This document shows positions 36,035-47,225 of a stretch of 64,000 nucleotides of DNA, piece after piece. The stretch's first letter is position 1; the number at the start of each line of letters is the position of its first letter. Origin of the DNA: Chamaelirium japonicum (Eukaryota > Streptophyta > Magnoliopsida > Liliales > Melanthiaceae); assembly GCA_947650365.1 (NCBI GenBank), contig OX393553.1:63301055-63365054 (forward strand), given 5' to 3'. The position numbers and the translations under genes were made by a program. The notes under the pieces are model-generated. The model had not been told where the DNA came from, did not search any database, and saw only the letters and a program-made list of their open reading frames with translations.

Positions 36035-37919
36035 TGTTGGCAACAAATCAGAGGTGCAACGGAAGCCGGACTCGATCTTAGGATCGATACGGTGTGCGAT
36101 ACATTTTTTTAAAATTTTCTTAAGAAACAATCAAATGCGCAAGATTAAAACGAAATGCAAACGAACCCCTATGGTCATCTATCAAAACACACCATAAAAA
36201 TTATGTATGTAATTCAATAGATCTAGGGTTTAGTTTATTATACCTCCATACGGGATTTAGCACCGCGATGTTAATCTTCCAAGTTGATGACGGAAGTATC
36301 CACGTGCGTGGGAGAAGCCTTGTTCTTCTTCGGGTACACCCGATTTTGCGAATCGATCCGGATCCTTGCACTCCAATCTCTGAGTGCTTCGGAGTGCAAG
36401 CTTTTTCTTCTTCTTTATCACACACACTCTATGAGGAGAAGAAGATGAGATGAAGAAGATTTTCTCTTCACACCTTAGGTCAAACCAAAGAGTGAGAAAG
36501 ATGAGTGCCCAAGAGAGAGAGGGAGGCCAAAACTGAACACAAGGGAGAGAGGGATCGATCTTTTTCTGAAACATCTAAATGAGGCTCGATTTTCGTTGCC
36601 TACTATGCCTTGAAAACCGTGCCCCTCTCTCCCCTTGTCCATATGAACCGTTCCCCCTTCTCTCTCTCTTATTAATCCTCAAAAATAAATGCCCACTATT
36701 GTATAGTTGCCATATTTGGTTTTGCAATTAAAGGGAATAGATTCAAATCATTTCAAATCTGAATTAATCCCTTTAAATATGAATTTGATGGCCATGCATA
36801 TTTACCCTAATGAGGGGGGCAACATCGTGTGTTCCTACACTACTTTGGGGTTGCCCCTAGTGAACACACTTAGTCATGTGCAACCACCATACCCTAGTGC
36901 AATGCACTCATGGAACACAGGACGATTAAGGCATTATTTCTTCAACTCATATTGTGCAGTGAGACAAGGAGAAAGTTATGATCCGTAACGATCGTGGATA
37001 AGGTGGAACCTTCAGGGACTAGGATTCATGGCTTCTAACCGGACCCGATCGACACACTACCCAAGTATCCCTGTCAATCCTCTAGGTCCCGGTTAACTTG
37101 CGTGGCCACCCAGAGTGCGACGCAGGCTGCACTCTAATTCTCCCAGACTTACTAAGCTCTCTAGTATACCCCTGCTCTCTGCTTAGTTAGGTAATTAGAT
37201 GTCCCTTCACTCGGTGTCATGTGTCAACTTGAGCAGTGCACAGCACCGTCAGACTCAAGTGACCATATGACTAGGTTCCTTCCAGGTTGATTAACATATC
37301 GTACCTCCGGTTATTTTGGCCAAACAACCGAATTCGGTCTGGTTTTAGTACGGTGTATATCAGACCAAGGAACGCACCTCCCAATGGATATGTGAATAGC
37401 CTGCAGGAGTGGCATACCGATGTAATGCCAGCCCGACAACCCAGCGCACCGTGGTATTGGGTCATGGTTTGATCCCTCACACGTTGGTGAACCAAAGTTA
37501 CCAAACTAGTTAGTCCATCGATCATGGTTCCTCAGGGTTTAGGACTTATTACCCTAAGCAGAAACACGGCTATGTGCACCGGTGTCTGCTCACCGATCTG
37601 TGCACCGTGTTGGTTTCGTTCAGCCACAGACACTGTGTTTGGCAATAACCATGGTGGAGAAACTCATGCTCTATCATTCCAACAGCTTAACCTGATAAGG
37701 CGACCAACCCTAATCAGAACTGTGAACAATTTAGGCTAATAGTACTAATCAACTGAGTCTCCCACTCAGATGAACCACTATACAGCTATGGCTCTTTTTA
37801 GTTCAGTATATAGACGAACACGTATAATACGCACCAATTAAGCTATTCTAATATAAATATCAACTTATTTATTAATTAACCATGGTTTTTACAAGCCCTA
37901 GATCATATCTTACTCAATA
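36035..37919 (-). repeat. Copia 3' LTR
   Basis: 1,885 bp. On the plus strand it starts TGTTGGCAACAAATC and ends ...ACTCAATA. The expected CA end is mutated to TA, whereas the other LTR keeps ...ACTCAACA. The open frames inside are not shared in frame with the other LTR. Confidence 0.9.
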
Positions 37920-37930
37920 ATCTCCCACTT
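37920..37930 (-). other. Copia polypurine tract
   Basis: On the minus strand AAGTGGGAGAT abuts the 3' LTR, the standard copia position for plus-strand priming. Confidence 0.8.
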
Positions 37931-37933
37931 GAT

Positions 37934-40929
37934 CTAGCGAAGAAAAACGGTTCTGACTCTCATAGCTTCTACATGCTGCTCAAACATCTTTGCAGGAATC
38001 GCCTTTGTAAAGGGATGAGCAACATTGTCTGCAGATGCTATCTTGGTCACCACTACTTGCCATTCCTTTTGAAACTGCCGAATCAAGTAGAACTTGCGTT
38101 CGATATGTTTTTCCTTCTGGTTGTGTCTTGGCTCCTTGGCCTGTGCTACCGCTCCATTATTGTCACAATAAAGGACAATAGGTGACTGAGCCTCTAGTAC
38201 GCACCCTAAATCCAATAAGAACTTTTTAAGCCATACCGCCTCTTTTCCAGCCTCACATGCTGTGACGTACACAGCTTCAGTAGTGGAGTCTGCAATGCAA
38301 CCTTGCTTCACACTCCGCCAACTTACTGCTCCTCCTCCTAACATGAAAATATAACCTGAAGTCGATTTTCTAGATTCCATATCTGACATAAAGTCAGCAT
38401 CCGTGTATCCAATCGGCGTCAGGTTCTGTGAAGTATAGACTAACTCATAATCCCTCGTACGATGAAGGTACTTGAGTATACTCTTTACAGCAGTCTAGTG
38501 TGCTGGACCCAGGTTCGACTGAAACCGACCCATCATATCTACTGCAAAACAGATATCTGGCCTCGTGCACTGCATGACATACATTAGACTACCCACTGCT
38601 GAAGCATAAGATATCTTCTGCATCTTTGCCTTCTCCTCAGGTGTCTTAGGACATTGATCCTTTGACAATTTCAAGCAATATCTGAATGGCAAGAAACCCT
38701 TCCTGGAGTCCTGCATGCTGAATCTAGCCAATATCTTATTTATATAAGCAGCTTATGAGAGTGAGAGAATCTTGCTCTGGCGATCTCGAGTTACCTTAAT
38801 CCCTAGAACATAACTCGCCTCACCTAGGTTTTTCATGTCGAATTGCGAGGATAACCAAACTTTTACCGTAGATAATGTTCCTACGTCATTTCTAATCAGT
38901 AGTATATCATTTACATAAAGTACTAAATATACCACTGCAGTATTATCACTCCTTTTGTACACACAAGGTTCATCCTCATTTTGATCAAATCCATATGAGC
39001 GGATTGTCTGATCAAAACAGATATTTCAACTTCTGAATGCTTGTTTCAGTTTATAGATAGACCTCTGAGTTTGCAAACCAGATCAACCTGACCTACTGAC
39101 TCAAAACCTGGAGGCTGCATCATATATATGTCTTCCTCCAAATCTTCATTGAGGAAAGCTGTCTTGACATCCATCTGTCAGATCTCCCAATCATAGTGGA
39201 CTGCGATGGATAAGAGGATTCGAATAGACTTAAGCATAGCTACCGGTGAGAAGGTCTCGTCATAATCGATCCTTTCTCGTTGGGTAAAACCCTTGGCAAC
39301 TAATCTAGCTTTATAAGTCTCAATGGAACCATCGGGTCCTCTTTTCTTCTTGTACACCCATTTACACCCAATAGGTTTAATATTTGGGTGATGGTGCAAT
39401 AAGTGTCCAGACATTATTTTGGGACATAGATGCAATTTCTGCCTCCATGGCTTTTTGCCAAGCAGAACTGTCAGAAGATTTCATCGCCTCATCATAGCTC
39501 AAGGGATCATCCTCCTGAATCTCTGGATCGACTAATAAAGTCTCTCCATAGTATCTTTCAGGAGCTCTGATTTATCTCCCACTGCGACGAGGTAATGGTG
39601 GTACTGAGCGATTCGTTTCTACAGTCTCTGGTATACTAGTTTCAATGTTACCTCTTCCCTCTATATTACCGGATGTGCTACCTCCACCAGTACCTAATAA
39701 CTCTTCCAAAACTACCTTGCTGGTTGGCTTGTGGTCCATAATATAGTCCTGCTCTAGGTAGATGGTATTCATAGAAACGAGTACCTTCTTATCCTCAGGA
39801 TCATAGAATATACCACCTTTTGTTTCTTTAGGATAGCCTATGAACAGACATACCTTAGACTTAATCTCTATCTTATCCCTCTTGTCCTTTCGCACATGTG
39901 CAGGACATCCCCATATTCTAAAATATTGCAGTGTAGGCTTTCGCTTTGACCACAGTTCTCTAGGAGTTAGAGGCACTGATTTAAATAGGACATGGTTTAA
40001 GATATAAGCTGCTGTTAATAGGGCATATCCCCAAAATGTGGTCGATAAACTAGCATAACTCATCATACTACGGACTATGTTCAACAAGGTCTGATTCCTT
40101 CTCTCAGAAACTCCATTCTGTTGTGGTGTACTTGGAGCAGTCAACTGGGATACAATCCCACTATCTCTAAGATACCCAAGGAACTCGTCCGATAGGTACT
40201 CACCTCCTCGATCAGATCGAAAGGCTTTCATATATCTACCAGTCTGCTTTTCAACTTTGGCTCTAAATTCTTTGAACTTATCAAAGGACTCAGACTTTCG
40301 ATACGTTAGGTAGATATAGCCATATCTTGAGTAATCATCCGTAAACGTGATGAAGTACTTATGGCCTCCTATCGCCTGGACGCTCATGGGTCCACATACA
40401 TCAGAATGAACTAACTCTAATATATGTGTGGCTCTATTCCCTTTGGCTTTAAAAGCCCTCTTGGTCATTTTGCCCTCCAGACAAGACTCACAGGTTGGAA
40501 GGATCTTCGAGGGATCTGTTTCAGAAGCCCGATCTTGACCAACCTATGAATTCTATCTAAGGCAATATGCCCAAGTCTTAGATGCCACAATAGAGTTAGA
40601 TTTTCTGAAGGTTTCTTACATTTAGATGAGTTAATATTCAAAGCGGTTATGTTTTCTTTCTCTAATTTAGGACTTAGAATATAGAGACTGTTATAAACTA
40701 TTCCTCTAATATTGAAGGTTCCATTCATTCTAATAGACACACCAGATATATCAAAAAGAACTGAATAATCATCATTCACCATAGAAGAAAAAGAAATTAG
40801 ATTACGTCTCAAAGACGGTACATATAATACGTCTCTTAAAATCAAAGTCTTTTCATTAGAAAAAGATAAATAAACATCTTCAACTGCTTCTGCAATTGCA
40901 ACAGCATCAGTCCCCATGCTCAGGACCAC
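37934..40929 (-). pseudogene. Copia pol (GAG-pre-integrase, integrase, RT, RNase H), broken
   Basis: In order on the minus strand: a GAG-pre-integrase region (40929-40465, HLRLGHIALDRIHRL); integrase core (40468-39572) with LVHSDVCGP, FRSDRGGEYLSDEF and STPQQNGVSERRN for the D-D-E triad; reverse transcriptase pieces (39435-39178, 38962-38753, 38731-38495) with KWVYKKKRGPDG and KARLVAKGF; and copia RNase H (38389-37934, SRKSTSGYIFMLGGG and ADSTTEAVY). The frame is interrupted by several stops and shifts, at least near 40465, 39570, 39175, 38970, 38750 and 38495. The catalytic YVDD reads YVND (38917-38906). It cannot encode an active polymerase. Confidence 0.92.
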
Positions 40930-41010
40930 TTCCTCATCAAATAGCCTTCTGCTTACTTGGAACCCCTATAAAGAGTTACAGGTATGGTCAGTGGAACCAG
41001 AATCCACAAT

Positions 41011-41892
41011 CTAAGATGCAAAAGAACTGCTACTTGAAAGAAGTGACTCAACTACAAGTATATAAGAATTACCTGTCCCAGCACCCTGAGGCTTTGTGCA
41101 GTCCTTTTTCCAATGGCCCTTTTCGCCACATCTGAAGCACTTCGTGCTTGGTGACTTTATCTCTCTTGACTTAGAGGTCCCCACATGGCTCTGCAGAGGC
41201 CCTGCCTTCAGCTTTTTGTTCTTAGGCTTCTTGCTCATAGGCTTCTTAGCCTTCAGAGCAGCTCTGCGCTTAGCACTTAATGCCTCACCTTTAACCTTGA
41301 ACCCGTCTTCTGCTGCTTGGAGAGCTCCAAGAAGCTCTGTATTTGTCATCTCCAACTTGTTAAGGTTAAAGTTAGTGACAAAGCCTTCAAAGGCTCCAGA
41401 CAGGGACGCAAGGAAGATATCAGTCATAACCTCGTTATTCAACACAATGTTCAAGGTAGCCAGTTCGTTCTGGAACCCGAGCATTTTCAGCATGTGTTCC
41501 CGGACAGGCGTCCCTTCGGACATCTTAGTGCTAACGAGCTTTTTCATTGTGAGGTAGCGCGTTACGCGGCTATGCTCCTCAAACATTTCTTTGAGGTATA
41601 GCATCATATCAGAAGCATCAGGTATTTTTTCGACCTGCTTCTGTAGACTTGTCTGCAAGGAAGCTATGATATAGCACTTGCACATGTCATTAGAATCTCG
41701 CCAGTCGGAGAAAGCCTTGGTCTCTACCTCAGTGGCATCTGGACCCGGTAGGTTCGGTTCCTGAGTGGTTAGGGCCATGGTGTGTTTATCGATCCTCAGA
41801 ACAAGCATGAGGTTGCATTTCCAGTCCTCATAGTTAGGACCCGTAAGCTTGTTATCATTTAGGATGGCAGATAAGGGGTCTAGTTTAGTCAT
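41011..41892 (-). CDS. Copia gag (UBN2-type) with zinc knuckle
   Basis: An uninterrupted frame of about 293 codons from the ATG at 41892 (MTKLDPLSAIL); an in-frame ATG at 41928 is also possible. Residues about 20-210 form the UBN2/Gag-polypeptide region of copia elements (LTGPNYEDWK, LFHEH-like KEMFEEHSR and RYLTMKKLVSTKM). A basic Lys-rich linker follows, then a CCHC knuckle (CFRCGEKGHWKKDC). In an active element Gag forms the particle and packages RNA. The frame is open, but pol downstream is dead, so any product would be only a relic. Confidence 0.85.
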   Translation of the reverse strand: MTKLDPLSAILNDNKLTGPNYEDWKCNLMLVLRIDKHTMALTTQEPNLPGPDATEVETKAFSDWRDSNDMCKCYIIASLQTSLQKQVEKIPDASDMMLYLKEMFEEHSRVTRYLTMKKLVSTKMSEGTPVREHMLKMLGFQNELATLNIVLNNEVMTDIFLASLSGAFEGFVTNFNLNKLEMTNTELLGALQAAEDGFKVKGEALSAKRRAALKAKKPMSKKPKNKKLKAGPLQSHVGTSKSREIKSPSTKCFRCGEKGHWKKDCTKPQGAGTGNSYILVVESLLSSSSSFAS

Positions 41893-41928
41893 CTGAAAAA
41901 TAAATGGGAGTATATTAGAATGCTTCAT

Positions 41929-43650
41929 AAACTTATTTTATGGTATTTTTAAAATGAGTCAAATTATATCCAAATGTCAACGCTACCCTCAAAGCGGAGA
42001 TATATCAATGGATCAATTTTACCATGTATATGAGATCTTGAATTCGGATACACCCGCCCGAGGGGGTAGTGTGCAACATCCTCCGCTCACAGTAGGTCTC
42101 TCGGACCCAATCCAAATCTGCTACATATGGGCTATAATGGACCATGGTTTTCTTTTGGCCAGCCCACCGTGATCTCCATGCGACGCAACGGGTAGCCTCA
42201 CGGGTGCTTCGGATGCTTACCCACAAGCCTAGGCAATCATAACACGGGAGTTCATGCGGCCCCCGCAAGGGTGGGACAAGCCCTTCTCTCCTGGCATTGT
42301 GACCACCATATCCCGAAGGAGACTGCTAAGCCTCTGGCATGACAAAAAATAACTCTCACTCGAGGGGGGTGTTGAGCCATACCCTATCATCCGGAAATTC
42401 AGCAGTTGGCCGTGGAGACCAGGGGTACTCAAACTGAGTCCTCTTACACATCCCTTAATTATAGTGAGGGTTATTTTAATGTAAGTATTTTAGATCCTAG
42501 GTTGCGACAACCTAGACCTAGACCTAGACCCTGGTCATACCGTGCTCCCACTAGAGTTAAGACCTCTTATGAAGTATAGATAGACTTGGAGAGGACCATA
42601 GTCCCTATCCCGTGGATACTCAATTATCACCTTTCTCCCGAGAATCGCATTACGTACTTTCCAAGCCTTCGATACTAAATAAAATGATCATTACCTTTTG
42701 TACTCTAGAGCCTAGCCTATGGTCTAGACATACAAGGAAAGGTTTCCTATTAGTATGACTCCCGTATGTAACTTGATGTTTGATGTCATAGATAATCACC
42801 ACATCACTATTGGTTTCGATGTCAAACCAATTAGGGACTTCCGACAACCTCCGTAGGACCTCAACCTAGCGGTGGCATAACCGAGTGTTATGGGATCCAA
42901 CTACCATCAAACACCAATTAAACTATGGATGTCATTAAATGGAGATCTAACCTTATGGTCGTAGGGACCAAGTCGGGAATAGGCATCCCACAAACAGTGG
43001 GGAAAGGGTATCCCAAAATCTAATACCTACAATATTAGAATATATAATTTCACCGGGGACTTAGAAAATATCCAACTACCATCAAACATAAATATCTATT
43101 GATATCAAGTCCTGGGTCCGACCTCTGAACCTGACTAGCAATGCTCTGATGATTCTGTTCATGGCATCTTCCGGATATCTCTTCCTTTAGCCCACCATAT
43201 TTGGTCTTCCGGTAATGGTTTTTTCATCTGATCTTGTCCTCCAAATCTTCAGCCTGTAATTAAAAAATCTAGTATGCTCCGAGCAATCGCTCGTTCATAC
43301 ACATTTTTCTAGGATAAATAATAATGAAAGTACAAGAATAGAAATAATTGGCCAGAAAAAACTAAGCCATGGAACAACCTCCACGTACTTGTCCCATTGG
43401 GCCTTACAACCATCCATCACAGAAAGAACAAAAAATAATTATGCAATCAATTTTTTTCGGAGTCCGAACCCCAAAACCAAACAATCACAATAATTATTTT
43501 GTAGCGGCGCCCTTTAGGAAAACATAGCATGCAACACATATGTATATATGATCTAGCGCATGCAAACCCCGGTGAATGCATTCATTCATCAAATATGCAT
43601 TTGATTCGATTCATAAAAAAAAATTTCGTGAATCGCACACTGAAAATGGC
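41929..43650 (-). other. Copia 5' leader, non-coding
   Basis: About 1.7 kb between the primer-binding site and gag. No conserved frame. It contains an A-T-rich tract at 43300-43640 next to the PBS. Confidence 0.6.
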
Positions 43651-43662
43651 TCTGATACTATT
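43651..43662 (-). other. Copia primer-binding site (initiator Met-tRNA type)
   Basis: On the minus strand TAGTATCAGAGC follows the LTR end, one base from the TGGTATCAGAGC complement of plant initiator tRNA-Met. Confidence 0.85.
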
Positions 43663-45016
43663 TGCTGGCAACAAATCAGAGGCGCAACGGAAGCCAGACT
43701 CGATTTTAGAATTGATACGGTGTGCGATACATTTTTTTAAAAATTTCTTAAGAAACAATCAAATGCGCAAGATTAAAACTAAATGTAAACAAACCCCTAT
43801 GGTCATCTATCGAAACACACCATAAAAATTATGTATGTAATTCAATAGATCTAGGGTTTAGTTTATTATACCTCCCTGCGGAATTTAGCACTGTGATGTT
43901 AATCTTCCAAGTTGATGATTACGAAAGTATCCACGTGCGTGGGAGAAGCCTCGTTCTTCTTCGGGTACACCCGATCTCACAAATCGACCCGAATCCTTGC
44001 ACTCCAATCTCTGAGTGCTTCGGAGTGCAAGCTTTCTCTTCTTCTTTATCACACACACTCTATGAGGAGAAGAAGATGAGATGAAGAAAATTTTCGCTTC
44101 ACACCTTAGGTCAAACCAAAGAGTGAGAGAGATGAGTGCCCAAGAGAGAAAGGGAGGCCAAAACCGAACACAAAGGAGAGAGGGATCGGTCTTTTTCTGA
44201 AAAATCTGAATAAGGCTCGGTTTTCCTTGCCTAATATGCCTTGAAAACCGTGCCCCTCTCTCTCCTTGTCCATATGAACCGTTCCCCCATCTCTCTCTCT
44301 TATTAATCCCCAAAAATAAATGCCCACTATTGTATAGTTGCCATATTTGGTTTTGCAATTAAAGGGAATAGATTAAAATCATTTCAAATCTGAATTAATC
44401 TCTTTAAATATGAATTTAATGGCCATGCATATTTACCCTAATGAGGGGGGCAACATCGTGTGTCCCTACACTACTCTGGGGTTGCCCCCTAGTGAACACA
44501 CTTAGTCCTATGCAACCACCATGCCCTAGTGCAATGCACTCACGGAACACAGGATGATTAAGGCATTATTTCTTCAACTCATATTGTGCAGTAAGACAAG
44601 GAGAAAGTTATGATCTGTAACGATCGTGGATAAGGTGGAACCTTCAGGGACTAGGATTCATGGCTTCCAACCGGACCCGATCAACACACTACCCAAGTGT
44701 CCCTGTCAATCCTCTGGGTCCCGGTTAAATTGCGTGGCCACCCAGAGTGCGACGCAGGCTGCACCCCAATTCTTCCAGACTTACTAAGCTCTCTCGCATA
44801 CCCCTGCTCTTCGCTTAGTTAGGTAATTAGTTGTCCCTTCACTCGGTGCCATGTGTCAACTTGAGCGGTGGAGAGCACCGTCAGACTCAAGTGACCATAT
44901 GACTAGGTTCCTTCCAGGTTGATTAACATATCGTACCTCCGGTTATTTTGGCCAAACAACCGGATTCAGTCTAACAGCTTAACTGTTAACTACCAGGCTT
45001 GGTTTTAGTACGGTGT
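43663..45016 (-). repeat. Copia 5' LTR, first part
   Basis: Starts TGCTGGCAACAAATC and matches 36035-37366. Just before the gypsy insertion it carries about 30 bp (around 44970-45000) absent from the other LTR. Its last five bases are the gypsy TSD GGTGT. Confidence 0.9.
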
Positions 45017-45721
45017 TGTAGACACACGAATTTCGTCGGACCCGAACCCGACTCACGTGTGCCAACGCGGATGCAAACCCGACACACGGACCCAACTCGC
45101 GCGCACCGACATGGATTCAAACCCGACTCGCGCGCGCCGATGCGGACCCGGACCCCATGCGCCAAGGGGGGCCGGCCCCTACTAGGGTCCGAACCCCATG
45201 GGGGCCGGTCCCTACTAGGACCCGAGCCACATGGGGCCGGCCCTAGTAGGGTCCGAACCCCATGGGGGCCAGTCCCTACTAGGACCCGAGCCACATGGGG
45301 CCGGCCCTAGTAGGACCCGAACCCCATGGGGGGGGCCGGCCGGCCCTGCAAGGAAAGGGGAGAAAAAGAAAGAAAAGAAAAAGGAAAGAAAAGAAAGGAA
45401 AGAAAAGAAAAGGAAAGAAAAGAAAAGGAAAGAAAAGAAAGAAAAGGAAAGAATACCGCCATGCGCGGGGGGAGGTAGCGTATGACGTCTGCACACGCGC
45501 GGATCTGCGCCGATCCCTCGATCCGACGCACAAGACGAAGCGCCCGATCGCCATCGATTTCGTGCGCAAAGTCCAGCCATAATTGCACCCGCCAGAAAAG
45601 GAAAACAATTAAATGTTATTCCCTTCATCAATGGATGAATAAAATCCGGGTAATTATGAGAGAGATACAAAAGAGATTTAAAATTAAAAAGTTTCCATAT
45701 CTCTCTCCCCACCTCTTTGCC

Positions 45722-45729
45722 TATAAATA
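45722..45729 (+). promoter_or_regulatory. Gypsy LTR TATA box
   Basis: TATAAATA in CCTATAAATAGAGG. Transcription would start near 45752, giving an R-U5 leader of about 1.4 kb before the PBS. The same box is at 60461 in the 3' LTR. Confidence 0.7.
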
Positions 45730-47119
45730 GAGGGGGTGGGGGAAGGAAAAAATGGTCGAGAAATTGAAGACGAAGCGCCAGAGCTCTGCAGAAGAGAGCA
45801 CGCTTCTTCATCGACCCAAGGCTTCACGAGGCACAGTCAAGCCTGTCCCGAGGGATCGGCTTACTGAAAGTCCTCATCAACATGAAGGCCCTTGCGCACG
45901 ACGATCGCCCCTTCGACTCCGTTCACGAAGAAGAAAGCTCGGAGAAGAAGAACCCTTCGACTCCGAAGACGCCAGAAGCAAAGGCCGGAGAAGAAGAGGA
46001 GCGGCACTACCCCGTCGTCTCCAACAAGCTTCGACTCCGATCAAGCCCAAAAGCCCGGAGAAGAAGAGGAGCGGCACTACCCCGTCGTCTCCAACAAGCT
46101 TCGACTCCGATCAAGCCCAAAAGCCCGGAGAAGAAGAGGAGCGGCACTACCCCGTCGTCTCCCACAAGTCCTCGATCCCGATCAAGCCCCAAAGCCCGGA
46201 GGAGAGAAGCGAAGCGTCATCACCCCGTCGTCTTCGACAAACATCTGCACCATCCACGAAGAAGAAAGGCTGGAACAGATCATCTGAAGCGTCGCCACCC
46301 CCGTCGTCTTCATCAACAAAAGCCGACGCCACAACCGTCGCACGGAGATCGGTGCTACCCCCACCATCTTCGAAAGCATCCTTCGACTCTGATCACGCCA
46401 AAGAAGCCCGGAGAAGAAGAGAAGTCCCGTCAACACGCAAACCGTCGAAGCACCAAAGAAGTAGCCCACGTCGTTCGAGGAAGAAGATCGAGTTGACGCT
46501 GAAGCTAAAGCCAACGCAAGAAGTCGAAGCAAAGCCCCAGTAAAGCCCGCGCCAAAGCAACGCAAGTGCCAAAGCCAAGCGACTACGCCGGCCACGAGCA
46601 AAAGCACCGCACGTTCTAGCCGATACGACGCGAAGTCCGGAAGAACGAAAGCATCGCAAGTCTCTCCCAGCTACGTCCAAGTGCAAGCGCCAAAGCAAAG
46701 CAAAAGCCAGAGCCACGCCGGAGCCAAGCTAAATCCAAAAAGCCAAAGCCAAAGCCAACGCCAAAAGCTCGATCGACGCCGCGAACCGACGATCAAGGAC
46801 ACCGAGGTCAAGCAAGGAACGAGGAAGACACGAAGACCGAGGAACGAAGCCGAAAACCCCCTAGCCGAGAAAGCGCGAAGCACGGAAGGGACAAAGCAAC
46901 GGTGGACATTCCTTAGCCTCTCCAAAACCCTCTCCCTGTAAAACCCCTGTCCTGGGCAGCCCCTTCAGAGCTCTCGCACGAACACCACGTGGAGACGCGG
47001 ATCAAAGGGATCCCCCAGAAGATCTTTCCCACAATCCCCTGATCAAAACTCGCCGCAACCCGGACTCGCTACACCCGAGCAACCCGGGTCCCGGCCACAA
47101 TTGTAATCTCGTTTTGTGC

Positions 47120-47125
47120 AATAAA
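47120..47125 (+). terminator. Poly(A) signal in the gypsy 5' LTR
   Basis: AATAAA 28 bp before the LTR end. The functional copy would be that in the 3' LTR at 61858-61863. Confidence 0.6.
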
Positions 47126-47159
47126 GCCGACCCGTACCTTTTTTGCGCATACAGATTTC

Positions 47160-47177
47160 TGGCACGCCCAGGGGGAC
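47160..47177 (+). other. Putative gypsy primer-binding site
   Basis: TGGCACGCCCAGGGGGAC begins six bases after the LTR. The position and TGG start fit a PBS of the Tat type. I did not assign the tRNA. Confidence 0.55.
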
Positions 47178-47225
47178 CTCTTCTCCTTTCATCCGTACGG
47201 TTGAAGAAGCTGCTTGAAGTTTGCA

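Larger units (their letters stand above)
45017..47153 (+). repeat. Gypsy 5' LTR (2,137 bp)
   Basis: Starts TGTAGACACACG and ends GCGCATACA. It contains a 64-bp tandem repeat (45201-45328, GGCCGG-rich), a purine tract (45350-45455), a TATAAATA box at 45722-45729, a 70-bp tandem repeat (about 45985-46160) and AATAAA at 47120-47125. Compared with the 3' LTR I see four substitutions (near 45271, 45881, 46549 and 46732) and a one-base C insertion near 46304. Confidence 0.95.

Noticed and set aside
36035..37919. The copia 3' LTR considered as a solo LTR
   Set aside because: A polypurine tract, gag-pol, PBS and a second LTR follow in the same orientation.
45752..46543. 263-codon frame in the gypsy 5' LTR
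   Set aside because: The matching frame in the 3' LTR is shifted by a one-base indel, it starts at the predicted transcription start, and it is low-complexity Lys/Arg/Ser/Pro.
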